Below are positions 5,091 to 5,102 of a DNA stretch of 5,102 bases, one piece after another. Position 1 is the first letter of the stretch. The number at the start of each line of letters is the position of its first letter. The stretch lies in contig JALTCK010000135.1 in NCBI GenBank assembly GCA_027074805.1, positions 1-5,102 of the forward strand, in the 5' to 3' direction. Below the pieces are notes generated by a model, which saw nothing but the letters and a program-made list of their open reading frames with translations, made no database searches and was not told the origin of the DNA. Source of the stretch: Thermococcus sp. Lineage in GTDB: Archaea; Methanobacteriota_B; Thermococci; Thermococcales; Thermococcaceae. Made by a program: the position numbers and the translations under genes.

Positions 5091-5102
5091 CTCCCTTTAT
5101 GG

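Noticed and set aside
5021..5102. CRISPR array or mobile-element end
   Set aside because: The repeats are about 8-12 bp with no uniform spacers, and there is no transposase or target-site duplication in view.

Overview
The window looks like chromosomal DNA of a hyperthermophilic euryarchaeon of the order Thermococcales (Thermococcus or Pyrococcus). The evidence is the archaeal NOG1-type GTPase, the archaeal two-domain sugar-1-phosphate nucleotidylyltransferase/acetyltransferase, purine-rich GGTG-type ribosome binding sites, T/A-rich TATA-like boxes about 25 nt before expected transcript starts, GTG and TTG start codons, AGG/AGA/ATA codon use, and tightly packed genes. This assignment comes from reading the sequence, not from a database match.

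Left half (1-2733, minus strand): three genes read right to left as a tight operon, each pair overlapping by 4 nt (TTGA at 1918-1921, ATGA at 662-665). First is a membrane protein of the undecaprenyl-diphosphatase (UppP/BacA) family that has lost most of its first catalytic motif. Second is an archaeal GlmU-like enzyme starting at TTG. Third is a polytopic membrane protein that runs off the left edge. A sugar-nucleotide enzyme placed between a polyprenyl-phosphate-type membrane protein and another membrane protein suggests a role in lipid-linked glycan or cell-surface metabolism. That role is inferred.

Centre (2725-2780): a short divergent intergenic region where the two predicted promoters interlock.

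Right half (2781-5006, plus strand): a metallo-beta-lactamase-fold hydrolase of the COG1237 type, a two-helix small membrane protein, and a NOG1 family GTPase linked to large ribosomal subunit assembly. The last two genes each have their own plausible TATA box, so this side looks like single-gene units rather than one operon. The NOG1 gene shows a clear internal change in third-position GC.

Right edge (5007-5102): a pyrimidine-rich terminator-like stretch, then four copies of CCGTTAAC (two in perfect 11-bp tandem) and an 8-bp inverted repeat. It reads like a control region for a gene beyond the window. No RNA genes, mobile elements or CRISPR arrays were found, and no stretch over 300 nt lacks a gene.
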